From: Whalleya microplaca
Taxonomy: Eukaryota; Ascomycota; Sordariomycetes; Xylariales; Xylariaceae
DNA: 64,000 bases
Reading direction: 5' to 3'
Assembly: GCA_022497155.1 (NCBI GenBank)
Contig: MU385763.1
Span: forward strand, 62,001 to 126,000
Both the position numbers and the translations under genes were made by a program. Positions 34,933-47,065 of the stretch are shown here, one piece after another. The notes under the pieces are model-generated. The model worked only from the letters and a program-made list of their open reading frames with translations, was not told the DNA's origin and did no database searches. Positions within the stretch are counted from its first letter, which is position 1, and each line of letters begins with the position of its first letter.

Positions 34933-36180
34933 TCATGGAGGCCTTGCATGTGGATGGAAGGAAAGCGGCCTGCCCTCGGGCAATAGTACTTTCTGTTCAC
35001 TTTGTCTCGTGTTCGAGAGTACTTTCTGGTTTCCCTCTCCCAAATTCGAATCGAGCTCATATGGTCCGCTCGTGGCTGTCATAGCTGGGGGCGGCACCGC
35101 TGGCCCCTCAGGCGAATTACTCCGCGTATGATCAGTCCAAATCTGCCTGTCCGCCATGGCGAAGTCTGTTCTATAGTCCCTGTCCGTTGAATGTATTGAT
35201 CGTGGGCGGGAGGGTGCAGTGAAGGCCGAATCGTCTGGGTAAATCGTCGGGGATCCCCGCGCTGCGTTGGAATCATATGTCCCGTGTATCCCATATTCTG
35301 GTGGACTATAGTATTGGTTGGCCGGTGGACTAGTCGTCCTGGATGGAGCACGCCCTGATGAATCATCACTCTGTAATTTTTCGTTGTCTTCCGACCCTCT
35401 CTTCCGACGCCGTATAAAAAATAAGATAGCGGCTATAACTCCTAGCCCAATTCCAACCATACCTGCTCCTATTCCGATTCCTGCCTGAGCTGCAGTTGAT
35501 AACCCGGAACTGGGTCGTTGGCTGTCCTCCTCGGACGGTGCCGAGGTCGTTGCTTTCAAGGCGGTATTCGTCGTACTGCTCGGCGTATCGGCACTCGTCG
35601 CCGCCGTGACACTTGCGTCAGATGCAAGAACGGTTGCCTGCTTTGTTGGTTAGGATGATAATTGACAACAGTACTAGTTAATAAACGCACCTGCTTGTCT
35701 TTTTCCGCTATATAACCGAAAGTAGGGCTATTAATTCCAAGTTCATCTTGGCGTAGTTCGAACCAGCATATGGTTGCCTTCGTGAACTGTAATGGAACAA
35801 GAGCTGAAGCGTTGAAACCATCGACATTGGTTGTGCTCTTCACTGTAGCCCAAGTTAGTGGACGTTCCTTCGCATTATATACATTATATAAAGCCTGGTA
35901 GGTAAATACAGCTTGTATCTTTAGAGTATATAGGTACTGTGATGAACTGAGCCAACTTACCCCAGGGTGCACTGGTTTCATCTATTTTGCACCATACACT
36001 AATCGATGGAGCTGAGAAATTAGACTGATATTGTACTTCGATTGTGTCCAGATAATGGAATGATTGTTCTGCCGTTGGGAACAAGAACTGATTTGGGCTT
36101 GGATTAGCTAATATGTGTTGCAAGTTGCATAGAAAAAGAATTAGAATATGTAAGTCGCTCCAGTTTCCCATGCTAGCCAT
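34933..36180 (-). CDS. Type I single-pass membrane protein with signal peptide and serine/threonine-rich stalk
   Basis: Exons on the minus strand are 36180-35961, 35911-35691 and 35637-34933, giving 381 aa. Intron 1 (35960-35912, GTAAGT...ACAAG) is 49 nt. The stronger-looking CTACCAG acceptor at 35895 would give a stop, so the upstream AG was chosen for frame. Intron 2 (35690-35638) is 53 nt. The protein has a signal peptide (LHILILFLCNLQHILA), an extracellular domain of about 120 residues, a Ser/Thr/Ala-rich stalk (DASVTAATSADTPSSTT), one membrane segment at about 198-222 (GIGLGVIAAILFFI) followed by RRRKR, and a disordered Pro/Ser-rich cytosolic tail. This layout resembles fungal wall-sensor-like or MID2-like proteins, but no cysteine-rich WSC domain is present. 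Function unknown. Confidence 0.8.
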
Positions 36181-39100
36181 TGTCACAACTCTTGTTGTCT
36201 ACCGACATCTCATGGTTGTGAGAAGGGAAAATGCGAAAAGGAATAAATGAGAACAAGCAACTCTACTAAACTAGGATGATGAGCAACACTTTAAAGCTAA
36301 TAAGGGGAAGTGGCTCTTGACGGGGCATGATTGCAGGCTGATCATCGCCTGTCTAGACTATAAAGTGGAGTGGGTGCAAACAAGATACATGTAGAAGATG
36401 GTCATGGGTCTAAATCCGACATACTCAATTGCTTTCATGTCCCAAGTAACCCCCACAACTTAATATGTATCTCGGGCATCTCTCTTACACCAATAGGTTG
36501 ACCTAGAGAATATCATCATAGATATGTACCAGTGATCCCATCAGTTTCAGCTATTATCGAGTTGAACTAACAACTTTTTAAGGGAGAGTAGACAGCAGAT
36601 ATAGACGTAGTATCTGGGATTTTATCCTGTTGCCTAGCCCATAGTATGTACTACATACGAGTATCCTTGGATAGACTGTGCTATTGTCTTGGCAGCTACC
36701 TGTTTACTATTGTACGCTCACAAGAGTCGACTACGGACATACATGTTAGATGCTACGGTAACTCCCACCAGATGACTCCCGATCCCCAAATCATACAAAT
36801 AGACTGTTGGAAATAGTTTACTTGTGATAACAGTCACTAAAGCGGTTCAATTCCGCCCTAACCTTGTTGAATCAGCTGGGTCCACTTGCTTTACTACCAC
36901 CTTGTCTTTCAAGGCAGTCCTCCAGGTCCCTTGTGTATCTAGTTAGTCAGCTGTCGCAAGTAGACTGCCGACGCCTACGTTGATGTGGAAATTTCATTTT
37001 TGGTCTCGAAGATGAATAGGACATTTGAAAGCATACTTTTCCTCGAACCTCCCACATGCCAAGTAGTGGCTTGATGGAAAACATGACTGTGGTTGTCTCT
37101 TTCACCCCACATAACGGTACTAGCCTAAGGTGCTAGCCAAGCTATAAATAGAAATATCTCCACATAATTTGTTGATGTGGGCTAGACGAGTTGGTTTTAC
37201 ATAACATTCATATCGATGCAGTCATTTTTTCAATAGACTCCCAATAATATTAACATAACGTCATATGTGTTCCTCTGGAGATCTTCTTATACAAGACCGC
37301 TATACTCCACCTAACAAAGGGATAGCCGAGACCAAAGTAAAACCCACGGAGTAAGCCATATGACTACGTATAATAATAAAGCCTGACTATATATACTATT
37401 TTCGAGTGTATTGGTCTTTAAGCGCGCACCAGGCGTCGATATTTTGGGATCGTTCTTCTCTGGGAAAGATATATCGGAGAGCTTAACCTTTCGCAGTTTA
37501 GTCCATCGATCGATCATTATTCCACACATCTTGTTATAGATTTGTTATAGTAGTACGTGAAACTGACCACGTGCTATATTTATCAATCCTTTCGGCAGTG
37601 GTCAACCGAAGTGCGCCAGACACTTTTTTACTTTCACACATATATATTATACCCCCATCTTAAAACTTGAAACGAAGTTTAGACGCGAAGAATCTATCAT
37701 CACCACAGAATTCATATCAGTATAAAGCATTGCTGTCTTGTTGTCTAGCTAAAGAGACTTGGTAGGCTGGTGTCAGATAATCTCACGAGTACACAACCAT
37801 TCCTCCAGCTAAATCTTTAAATATATATCTTACTTATTCAACATTACAAAGACTTATTGAACGATAGAAACTTATGAAACAGATGGATTGTTACTGTAAA
37901 CTATGTGAATGAAGGATTGCATACATACGCTGGGTGCCATTGCCACGTTCTTATTGACCACAATAGTGTGGATGATGCCCAGATGGATAACGGCGCATTT
38001 TACCTAATAATATTTTACCAGTACATAAAAAAACTAATCAATAATAAGTTAGAAACTTTATCTATCGAAGTATTGTTAAGCTTTCCGTGGCAGGGCTGGT
38101 TTGAAAGCCTCGGACAGATTAGCTAATTGCTACGTACATATGGACTGGCCAAGCAGCACTAGCGATATCGTAGTCATTTTAGGGATCAGCGTATCAACAG
38201 CTGCTATGTACATGATCCAACGTTAGTACCTGCATTATGTATCAATAATCAGTTCCACTAACAAGCTAGGGTTTCGATAAGCTGCCGCAGTCAAAATCGG
38301 GTCAAAGACGCATCCCATCAAGTGTAGGAGTTGTACTACTGACTACGGTAGGGAATGGTCAAGGTAAGTAATTCCTACTAGCCTAACACGGTATTGGGCA
38401 ATGTCAGATTAAGTGTGAGGATTGATGATTATATTGCTTGATATTTGAAAGAATGAAGGCTTTAGATATCTACATGATAAAAAGGAGCACGACGGCATTT
38501 CTAGAGAATTCATGTCTTGATAGGACTTTTTACATTTCTAGGTACTGATTACAGAATATGTTACATTGCATAAGTCATAAAGTAAGCAACTTGTGCGTAG
38601 CTTTATGCTAGATATATAGAGCCCGGGACCTAGCTTACAAAAGCCCGATATCTCTGTGTTTATGCGACATTTTTATGTGTCTAGAGTCGTCAAGTAAAGC
38701 TATCAAGGATATTTCATATGTTACAGGTACCAAACTGAAGCGAGCCATCCTTTGCTCTGCTTCGAGTGTTAGATATTGATGGGGGAAAAGGACAGCTGTA
38801 TTTGACATGTTTTTGCTAACACTTTCTGGGTTTTGCAACTAAACTTCCCAATTATCACTTTCGCGTATACTGAGGGAATGTCTTGTTGTTGAACTCTGAT
38901 ATTTGATGGTCGCTTTTCTAGCTAGACCATATCAAATCTATGCAAGTAGAATCTATTATTTGAAATAAGAATATATATTTACTAATATGTTTCTCAGTCT
39001 GTATAAATATTTGCATTTGTGTCTTTGGCATCGACTTGTTCTGTAACGCTAGACGTAGGTGAAAAGCGGGCTTAATGTTCGAATAATTTCCATAGCCATG

Positions 39101-39660
39101 GCTTTAATAGGTCAACGATGATGGATCTTCTCAAATAAATTCGTCGAAATAAGCCTATTGGTATATAGCGGCAAGTGAGCAAGTCAAATATATATTTCTG
39201 AGCATGAAGCTTGGCGTATATCACCATAGGTGCGATTAACTTATAAAACAAGTCCAGTACTCAGAATGTATCTATGAAAGACCAAATACATAGCGACCTT
39301 TTGAACACGCTTACATATACCAAGCTTGACTAGAGCAATGGATGAATGCGCTCAAGAAGTGAGCGAATTGCTTGAGCTCTGGAAAGAAAGAGAGTGCCGG
39401 CTGTTAAAGGCTAATGGTTCTTCAAGGCAGTCCAATAAAGTCATCATTCGAGATCGGTTCAATTAGACACTAGAACGTCAACTAATAAGTCCAAATGAAA
39501 TGATACATCTTCTGCCATTGATTAAGCCCCCTTTGTTATAGCTCGGCAGACCCTAGCTTCTTCACCCCACACATATCCTATGATTTGATGTCCGTCGTAA
39601 AATAGAATCTATTAAGCCTAGTATTGATTAGAGATCCCCTCACTATTGCCTGTTTTGATT
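36181..39660. other. Gene-free region of about 3.5 kb
   Basis: No supported gene on either strand. Short frames at 37311-37529, 37905-38126 and 38635-38838 have no motifs. The region is moderately AT-rich but not RIP-saturated. No terminal repeats were recognised. Confidence 0.5.
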
Positions 39661-41486
39661 CTATCCCTTGGACTTCTGTGCTTCCCAGTACTGGTTGAGT
39701 TCATCATTAATCTCACCCCAGAAAGTGCATGAAGAATAGTCTACTGTCGTAACATTCATTGTATCCCCCATTTTTACACCTAAGCCTTTATCCGACGTCC
39801 AAGCTGGCCATGTAGTCTCGTCACCTGGCTTTCCAAATTCGGCCATATTTGTCCAAGCTCGGCTCATTGCATTTGAGAGCGCCCGCTCTGTGTCTGAAAA
39901 AGTGCAAGTCCCATTTGGCGGAGGCATTCCAGTGGTCATGTTGAACACATACGGGATTTCGCTGGAGTGGGTTGCGCCTAGGACCGACACATATTTCGCC
40001 GGAATATTTGACGTCCAGGGACAACTTGGCGAATGGTCGAACAGGTAGGTCCACACCGGTACGTTATTTTTCTCTGCTTGCAAAAGTGCATGGTAAGTGC
40101 CGCATTTATACGAAACGTCTGTGGTAATAACTTCCATGGCTGTCGATGCTGATCCATTAAAGACGGTCTCTAAGGAGTAAGTCTCGTTCACGCGTGAGGC
40201 CAGCGGTCCAAAATTGGATTCCAAAAATGTGTCATAATCTGACTGTCCAAGTGTGAGCGCAGATAGGCGGTAGGCAGCCAGGAGGAGCAGTGCGCCCTCA
40301 TTAGAATTAGAGCCAACGATTGATGGGACTCGAAGGCCTGCGGTCGACGGCTGCTCTGCAATCACAGCTCCGTCAATAAGTGGCGTCCATGCGCTTCGCG
40401 AACCATTGTTATTCAAGGGCGAGTCAACGGTAAGTACGGGGCTTTCATCAACGATCGCATCTGCAGCCTGGAAAACTGATGGCGGGATAGTACGAAGGCA
40501 TGACAACTAACTCCGCATATGAGTACCCGAGCTGCGTTCAATTATCAGAAGAAGAGAGGTGGAAACTTACATCGGGCTTGCTGCAATTAAGTGCCTGAAG
40601 GAATTCAGTTTGCCATACCTGTGCATCAGCTACAGTGGCAATATCCCTCCCAGCCCCTGATTCGAGAGCCGCTGTTCTCATCAACTGCGGTGCTTCAGGT
40701 AGTGTAGCGATGATAAAGGAGTCTAAAGCACCAGCTGATTCTCCAAAGAGCGTAACACTTTTCTAATCCGCAAATTTTACCGTTAGCCTATGACCTAATA
40801 TCACTGCCTCAAATTTTGGAATATCAGTACTTACCGGATTACCTCCAAATCTCGAGATGTTCTCCTGTACCCAGTGAAGGCCAAGTAGCTGATCCATTAT
40901 TCCATAATTACCCCTCAGTCCAAGGTCTGATAATGCAAGAAAGCCTAGTGGGCCTACGCGATAATTGATTGAGACCAAGATAGAGTCCGTAGCAGAAAAG
41001 CAACCATTATACATCGGATCTGCTATACCACCAGCACTATTGGCACCGCCATAGAGCCATACTTTGACGGGAAGATTTGAACCCCGCGTTGCAGAAGCTG
41101 GAGCCCAAACATTTACGAAGAGACTACGTGATATTTGTTAGCCAAATAAGCAAAATGATATCGGTAACTGAAGTAGGCTGTCAAGAACTTGCTTACCAGT
41201 CCTCACTTTGCGGCCCTGTCTCTACAAACGTAGAGCCAAACTGGATACATGCCGGTGCCGGGTTCGTCCCGTTGAGACTTTTGCAGGTGGAACTCGAGGC
41301 TGGCTGCGGTGGTGCGAGCCGCAACTCACCAATAGGTGGTTTGGCATATGGGATAGACAAGAAGTAATTCACATCTGTTGTCTTACACTTGCCTCCATGG
41401 ACCGACCCTTTCCCCAATTGGACAACTTTCGAGTTGGCTGAGCCAACCAGGCCCAACACCCCGGCGAGGGTAACAAGGAAACGCAT
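39661..41486 (-). CDS. Secreted type-B carboxylesterase/lipase (alpha/beta hydrolase)
   Basis: Family enzymes hydrolyse carboxylic ester bonds; this one carries a signal peptide (MRFLVTLAGVLGLVGSANS), so it is probably secreted. Exons are 41486-41197, 41123-40835, 40762-40571 and 40506-39661, giving 538 aa, the normal length for family PF00135. Introns of 73, 72 and 64 nt have GTAAG donors and TAG acceptors. Visible motifs: SEDCLFVNVW across intron 1 and the nucleophile elbow VTLFGESAGA with Ser202. The acid residue Glu327 is in VGSNSNEGALLL and His437 is in GATHSSEIPYVF, so the triad is complete. GGAN replaces the more usual GGG oxyanion motif (YGGANSAGG). Seven or more Asn-glycosylation sites fit secretion. 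The substrate cannot be read from sequence. Confidence 0.93.
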
Positions 41487-42646
41487 ATTGGAACAGTCAA
41501 TGATCTTGTCAAGAGGTGACAAGAACTGTGGGACGGGTTGACTACATTCATCGTGGGACGGCCTTTCTTTTCAATGAGTTGATATGACTGTAATGTCGGA
41601 CTCGCATATGACCCCAGCACAAACTTACGCACCTAATAGGCGGCAAGCAAAGCTTGTTTTCTTGTTGCTCCATACCCGTGGGTATCTATAGATGGGGCTT
41701 AGCTTGTGCCGCATGAACGCGACTAGCTCCATCGCCTGCGCAGCTGCGTTAGATGAAATGAATAATGTTACCATACAGCTCTTTACCCACAAAATTCCTT
41801 CGACCTCATTTGTTGACTAAGGTCAACCATGGAATAGGGCTGAAGCTTCGCATTCGTTTATCTCAGGAAAGCCTCTTTTAGACCTTGAAATATTCAGCTG
41901 AAGCGGAAATAAGTATCGGAGTTGTCGCTCGTTCTCGCTCGTTCTCGCTTTCTGCTTAATATCAAAGCTGATCTGCAATGGGCCTCGCGTCCCCAATTCC
42001 ACCTGATTGTTGACTTCGGCATTCTGCCAATCATCTCAAATACTACTTACAAGGCCCAATTGCTACTTGTATGTCGTTCATAAACAACAGTCAGCCTATG
42101 GCCCTGCTCGAGTCCAAATACACAACTGATCTGCAATGGTCCCTCTTATTACCTAGTAGATAGTTAGTTTTCGAAGACAAATCCTTCGGTCTCCACTGCC
42201 TTGGTGTAATAATGTAGTTCCGTCGTGCTATAAATTGCACAGAACAGTGGGCACAATTCAAATTCCCTACGACAAATTATAACAAATATTGTACATATAA
42301 AAAACACATAGTTGTACATGGCGACAATCGTCAGTATCCTCTCAAGTTGTCTTAACCCCTACGCCGAAGCGAGAGGTGAACAAGTTCTACCGATGTGCTT
42401 TGTCCCGGAGTCACTGGGGATCTCAGCGGAGTTTTGAATTTCCCATGAGAATTCCCCAGGATTGAAAAAGCGTAGGTATGCATGAGACTGAGCCTTGTCA
42501 AACTTTAGATGCATAAGCAATTTGAACAACAGAATCTTCATGCAAATATGACACAGATAATAGGAATATCGAAAGAGTAAGAAATTGATATTATTTGGAG
42601 ATAATGGTATTAACCTTCAAGGGATTCTGTTTTCGTGGGCAGTAAT
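41487..42646. other. Intergenic region (esterase promoter side)
   Basis: No supported gene. It holds the upstream region of the esterase, with a short direct repeat at about 41931-41949 (TCGCTCGTTCTCGCTCGTTC), and the downstream region of the next minus-strand gene. Confidence 0.5.
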
Positions 42647-43726
42647 TCAACGGGCGATCTGATAATTACCTAGGTACGATGGGACATCATGAGACTTGTA
42701 GGGGTTTAATGTACACCTCTTTTTGGAGCTTGCCGATTGGTGCTCGCAAAAATTACCTAGAGAGGAAGAAAAGTACTCCGATACTTCGACGTCCGTGACT
42801 TTCCTGCGTCTCTTCCTTGCCGGTTGCCCTCCCTCCTTCTGATTATTAGTAAATGTGAGTGCATTGTGGAATACCTTGCTCTCTAGTTGCGGTTGTTTCT
42901 TCCTTGCACTCATGAACGCCTCGAATTGATCTTTCGTTACGTCGATCAATTCACAGAACTGCTCTTCTGACATGTCATTCGACTTTAGGAATGCTTTGAT
43001 TCTTAGTTTGACCTTCTCCGGGGGTGCGTATGTCTTGTCGGTGAATTGCATGATACGTGCTTTGCGATGCCGTTCCTCATTGTCAAGCTCCTCCTGTGCG
43101 CGTTCTATTTCGGTCTCACATACAGGCACCTCGTCACTCTTAGGCTCCATTGCGCACGCACAGCTTGGGAAAACCTTTTTTCCAGTTTTGGAGTTCGGCT
43201 CGTAAAGGTCCAGGACCGCGGCCTTTACGACTGCCAACTTGGTAGGGTCCATCTCCTTGACTTCTTGAATGATGTAACTTGAGAGGAAACTCCAAGAAAT
43301 ATGCTGGAACGTAACTGGCCTGCCATTTTCCAGTTTCGGTTGGTTTGGGTCCGATAAGTCCAGCGAACGGCCTGAGTGTCGAGCCATCCTTTCAATACAA
43401 TGCCATTCGAATATCCTAGCTTTCCCAATCTTCCAACCAGCAGCAAGAGCAATATCGGCTAGAATTCGACGATTTCGTGGATACGGCCCGTAAGAGTAGT
43501 ATGAGCCGCCCTCCCTTACGGGCTGGCCATCAATACCTTTTGGGCCTTCGATACCTTCATACTTTGACCAAATTTCGTCGTCGTTGACCTCAGGCAAGTC
43601 AGTGCCTGTGTTATTCTGTTCTGCATTCTGGAAGAGTTGTTTGATGCGAATATTATCACGTCGATTCATCTCTCGTGCTGCTTCGAGCACCTGCTCGCTG
43701 ATGATAGTGATCATTCTGGCTCTCAT
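42647..43726 (-). CDS. DUF7726-like protein, probably nuclear
   Basis: A single-exon gene of 359 aa starting at the ATG at 43726. The segment at about 240-300 (KVKLRIKAFLKSNDMSEEQF then FEAFMSARKK and VFHNALTF) resembles the small helical repeat that fungal annotations call DUF7726, seen in proteins of unknown, possibly regulatory, role. A basic cluster PARKRRRK near residue 307 is a likely nuclear localisation signal. The N-terminal 150 residues are charged and include SYYSYGPYPRNRRILADIAL. Cysteines in the C-terminal tail (FCEHQ...KKRC) could bind metal, but the pattern is not a known finger. The domain assignment is from memory of the family, not a search. Confidence 0.65.
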   Translation of the reverse strand: MRARMITIISEQVLEAAREMNRRDNIRIKQLFQNAEQNNTGTDLPEVNDDEIWSKYEGIEGPKGIDGQPVREGGSYYSYGPYPRNRRILADIALAAGWKIGKARIFEWHCIERMARHSGRSLDLSDPNQPKLENGRPVTFQHISWSFLSSYIIQEVKEMDPTKLAVVKAAVLDLYEPNSKTGKKVFPSCACAMEPKSDEVPVCETEIERAQEELDNEERHRKARIMQFTDKTYAPPEKVKLRIKAFLKSNDMSEEQFCELIDVTKDQFEAFMSARKKQPQLESKVFHNALTFTNNQKEGGQPARKRRRKVTDVEVSEYFSSSLGNFCEHQSASSKKRCTLNPYKSHDVPSYLGNYQIAR

Positions 43727-44117
43727 ATACTGTAACGGAAGAAGAGGTGGCTTTTTCCTGGCTTACGTCGGGTTGAATGAATGACAACGTATGATTACAC
43801 TAAACTACCGGAGTCGAGGAGCCCGAAAGATCAACATCATATCAGTACTTCCAATAAGACGCGCAAGTCGACGCGGCAGAAAGTAAATACACATAGATCT
43901 ACTTATCACTTGGCGGGCTCGTGCGTTTCACATAGGGACATGGATTCTCGACAGTGTGAGTTAAAGATATTACACGGTGGATCTATAAGTAGACTTAAAG
44001 CTTGCTTAAGTTCACTGTAACGTATTTGTGCTTATTCTTATTTAGGAAGACTCGATTTTATATAGGTAAAAGCAGAATAATTTAAATGTAATATATGTGA
44101 TTATTAATAAATATATT
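43727..44117. other. Short intergenic spacer
   Basis: No gene seen. It separates the start of the DUF7726-like gene from the solo LTR, and becomes AT-rich near 44050-44117. Confidence 0.5.
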
Positions 44118-44409
44118 GTTACGGGGCAGGGATTACGGGTATTGACAGCAGCTTAGGAGCCACTAGAAGCCCCCTGAAGCCACGTCACAAGGTATCCACA
44201 GGGCACTCCACAGGGCATTTTACAGTGGATCACATACCTGTATTTAGCTGACCTTTTCCCTCACATCTACTTCACCAGATTGTCACCCATAGTCACCAGT
44301 TCACCAGTTAGTCACCCATCCCAACTAGATAGCTCCGGTAGCTACTATATACACTCATTTTGACCTAATATATCACTTTCTACTCACCCCGACACCCTGT
44401 CCCAAGACA
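44118..44409 (-). repeat. Solo LTR of the E family, little affected by RIP
   Basis: 292 bp from TGTTACGGGGCAGGG to CCCAAGACA. It is the reverse complement of the E LTRs, with the flanks ATAT (44114-44117) and GTAT (44410-44413) as a 4-bp duplication with one transition. No internal region is attached, so it was left by LTR-LTR recombination. It preserves states such as TCTTGGGACAGGG where E has TCTTAAAACAGGG, so it is close to the pre-RIP sequence. Confidence 0.88.
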
Positions 44410-45268
44410 GTATACTCATTTGGATTGATGCATACGTGCTAGGTATGAATTAGCAGCCTAATGACCAGTCGGATGGCCTTGTGCGCAACAATACACTAAG
44501 TCTCAAGGCTACGGTGGAAGGGAATACGGTAACTACTGTGTAAGCCGGACAAGAAGCCACGGCACACAAGAATGGAAGGTCTCCCACAGTCAGCTTCTCA
44601 GTATTTACTGCAGTAGTCAATCTAAGCACACTCCTACTTCTTGGGATTGTGGGAGTAATTCTCTGACGAACTTCGACAATAATCGTGTAACCTAACCCGT
44701 ACTTCATTGCCAAATTACTTCTCAAAACATTTACTAATATATGCGAATATAAGCCCTAGTGTCTGATCTTTTTCTTTAGAGTTCGTTGGTAGTTACAACA
44801 CGACATCCAATGGGCAAAGGTGTTACAACCTAACCACTCATTCCAACCTCCTCTTACCCCCGCAATAGTCACGTGGAGACCTCTTGGCAATCCATGCCTG
44901 CAATAGGAAGGCATTCAGGAATATATAAGACTTCAGGTCGCCGCCCCTTAGATAGACTCTCTTTTAGCTAGCTAGCGATCAATCTAAGTAATTGCCCTTC
45001 TACGTCTTCTGTTATATTACATCAAGACCTGTGGTAACGACTTCGTTACAAAAGGTTGGTTGGGCTCCGGCTGCCACTGAAATTCTTACACTAGCTACAT
45101 TATGTAAGCGGGCTGCAGCGGCAGGTCTAAATCCCGAGATACCTAGGTACTTAGATAACCTGGCAGCCCTGGTACCTATAAGATACAACCATACCTCTAC
45201 CTTCAATGTTTCCATCTTCCTTTCCGTTGCCTACTTAAGTCACGTAAAAGCATTCTCTACTCAATATA
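44410..45268. other. Upstream region of the F-box gene
   Basis: No supported gene. Frames on both strands lack motifs. The region near 44880-45268 is likely the F-box gene promoter and 5' leader, with CACGTGG at 44870-44876. Confidence 0.45.
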
Positions 45269-47065
45269 ATGACGACTGATTTAATGGATGCTAATTCGAC
45301 AAAAACTACTGTCACTGCCCAAGATACCAATTTCCCACCAGATAAAATAATGATTAATTCCGACAAAAATGCTGATATCAGTGTTCAGACGGACCATGTT
45401 CTCTGGCAGCAACTAAGCGAAATCAATTTAGCTCTCAAGCTCCCGCGCCACAATCGCGCCACCGTGAAGATATTGGAGGGTTTGAGGGACTCGACTCGGA
45501 CTCTCATTCACAACCGAGTGCGGCCGAAACTTAGGCCTCTAAAGATCTTAGACCTGCCCGATGAACTGCTGATACGCATCTTCGATTACTTAAAAGCAGA
45601 CACGCACATATATGAACTGTACATTTTCCACTGGGGATTCAACCCAGCTGGCGACATCAAAAACCTCCGGTTAACATGTCGCCGCTTCTACGAGACAAGT
45701 TCGCACCTCCTCCTACATTATGTCAATGTTGGAATGACACGTTCATCCCTTGCCCATTTGGATGAGGTCTCGCGCCACCCTTCCGTATCCAAGGGCATTC
45801 GGTTTATCCATCTGTCTCTGGGTCCCTTTTACGACTCGGTTCTCGCCCATGACATTCAAGCTTTTGCTGCATACCGGGCATCTAAACTGCGCCAAAGCAT
45901 CGTAGCTTGGGAACGAGCCGTTAACTGGCATGATTGTGGAAAAATTCCTATCGAGGTTTATCAAGGGGCCATTACAAAGGCTACCCCCCTTGCCGAATCG
46001 TGGGAGGAATTAGCCACCCAGGGAATTGATATGAAATGTGCGGATCATCTCATAATATCAAGAGCCCATGAACAATATCTCCAACTCTACGAAAATCAAA
46101 AGAACATTTCTAGCTCTCTCGCTCAAGCTATTGCCTCTGCGATGACGCGAATGCCCACTGCAACGTGGGTCAAGATAGACGATCAAAACATATACGACGA
46201 CTCTGGCTGGGCCATTGGGTCCTTTCGTCTGAAAGACTTCGACGAGACCGATTCGCTGCTGAAAAAATTACTTTCGCCTGTAGAATGGTCAGACGCGAGA
46301 AAGCACGGGCTAGGACCACCGCCATTCAACGTCGCCGAGCAGTTGTTATTTTTGATCCAACGGCTTGAGATCCCTCTCGCGGGACTGGACATTGAGACTC
46401 CGCCGCCGATAGCTTCGTCTTCTAATACTGCGACTACGCATGAGCCAACAGTGCTTCATGCCGCTTTCAAACAGCTCAAGGCCTTCAGTTTCCGACCACA
46501 GGGTACTATTCATGATGTATACTGGACTGAAAGAGCACCGGAAAAATGGGTTCATTTCACCAGTCTCCTCCGTAGTCTCCTGCATACAAAATCTCTCCAG
46601 AAGATTAGTTTGGATTTCTACTTCATGATCAGAGACGAGCCTCCGCTGTTGCTCAGCATGGCTCCTCTCCTATCATACACTTGGCCCAAGTTGAAGATCT
46701 TGTATTTCAACGGGCCTTTCCACTTTGAAGAGCTCAAGGCTGCAGTCAAGCCTCTTGGCCCAAATACCGAAGTGCAATGGGCTGGATACTTGATGAGTGG
46801 CTCGTGGGCTGACGTCCTCGATTTTTTAAGGGAACGCAATACGGTGGAGCAAGAACTCGGCGATGTGAACGATTCAATATATGGACAAGAATATGACCGG
46901 ATGACGATGATAGAAAGACGCTATATCTTTAAACAGGATAGGTCTCATATGCTCCCAAGCATCGCGACTAGGTATATCCGGGGATGGATACCAAGAAACC
47001 CAGTGAGAGATTGGGAGAATGGTGATTTGGACATACCGGAGCTGTCAGAAGATGAGGAGGAGTAA
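45269..47065 (+). CDS. F-box protein
   Basis: A single-exon gene of 598 aa. An F-box motif lies at about 91-150 (LKILDLPDELLIRIFDYLKA followed by IKNLRLTCRRFYETSSHLL), the site where such proteins bind Skp1 in SCF ubiquitin ligases. The remaining 450 residues carry no clear WD40 or Kelch repeats. Scattered leucine-containing segments (FTSLLRSLLHTKSLQKISLD, PKLKILYFNG) look like the loose leucine-rich arrangement common in fungal F-box proteins that recruit substrates. The C-terminus is acidic (ELSEDEEE). The targets are unknown. The ATG at 45269 is the first in frame, and a second in-frame ATG (45284) follows five codons later. Confidence 0.88.
   Translation: MTTDLMDANSTKTTVTAQDTNFPPDKIMINSDKNADISVQTDHVLWQQLSEINLALKLPRHNRATVKILEGLRDSTRTLIHNRVRPKLRPLKILDLPDELLIRIFDYLKADTHIYELYIFHWGFNPAGDIKNLRLTCRRFYETSSHLLLHYVNVGMTRSSLAHLDEVSRHPSVSKGIRFIHLSLGPFYDSVLAHDIQAFAAYRASKLRQSIVAWERAVNWHDCGKIPIEVYQGAITKATPLAESWEELATQGIDMKCADHLIISRAHEQYLQLYENQKNISSSLAQAIASAMTRMPTATWVKIDDQNIYDDSGWAIGSFRLKDFDETDSLLKKLLSPVEWSDARKHGLGPPPFNVAEQLLFLIQRLEIPLAGLDIETPPPIASSSNTATTHEPTVLHAAFKQLKAFSFRPQGTIHDVYWTERAPEKWVHFTSLLRSLLHTKSLQKISLDFYFMIRDEPPLLLSMAPLLSYTWPKLKILYFNGPFHFEELKAAVKPLGPNTEVQWAGYLMSGSWADVLDFLRERNTVEQELGDVNDSIYGQEYDRMTMIERRYIFKQDRSHMLPSIATRYIRGWIPRNPVRDWENGDLDIPELSEDEEE

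Noticed and set aside
35895..35960. Intron with the stronger CTACCAG acceptor in the type I membrane protein gene
   Set aside because: A 66-nt intron ending there keeps the wrong frame and meets TAA at once. The AG at 35912-35913 restores the long downstream frame.
36841..36862. tRNA-like B box (GGTTCAATTCC)
   Set aside because: No A box, matching acceptor stem or anticodon arm lies at the right distance upstream, and the T-stem has a mismatch. A chance match.
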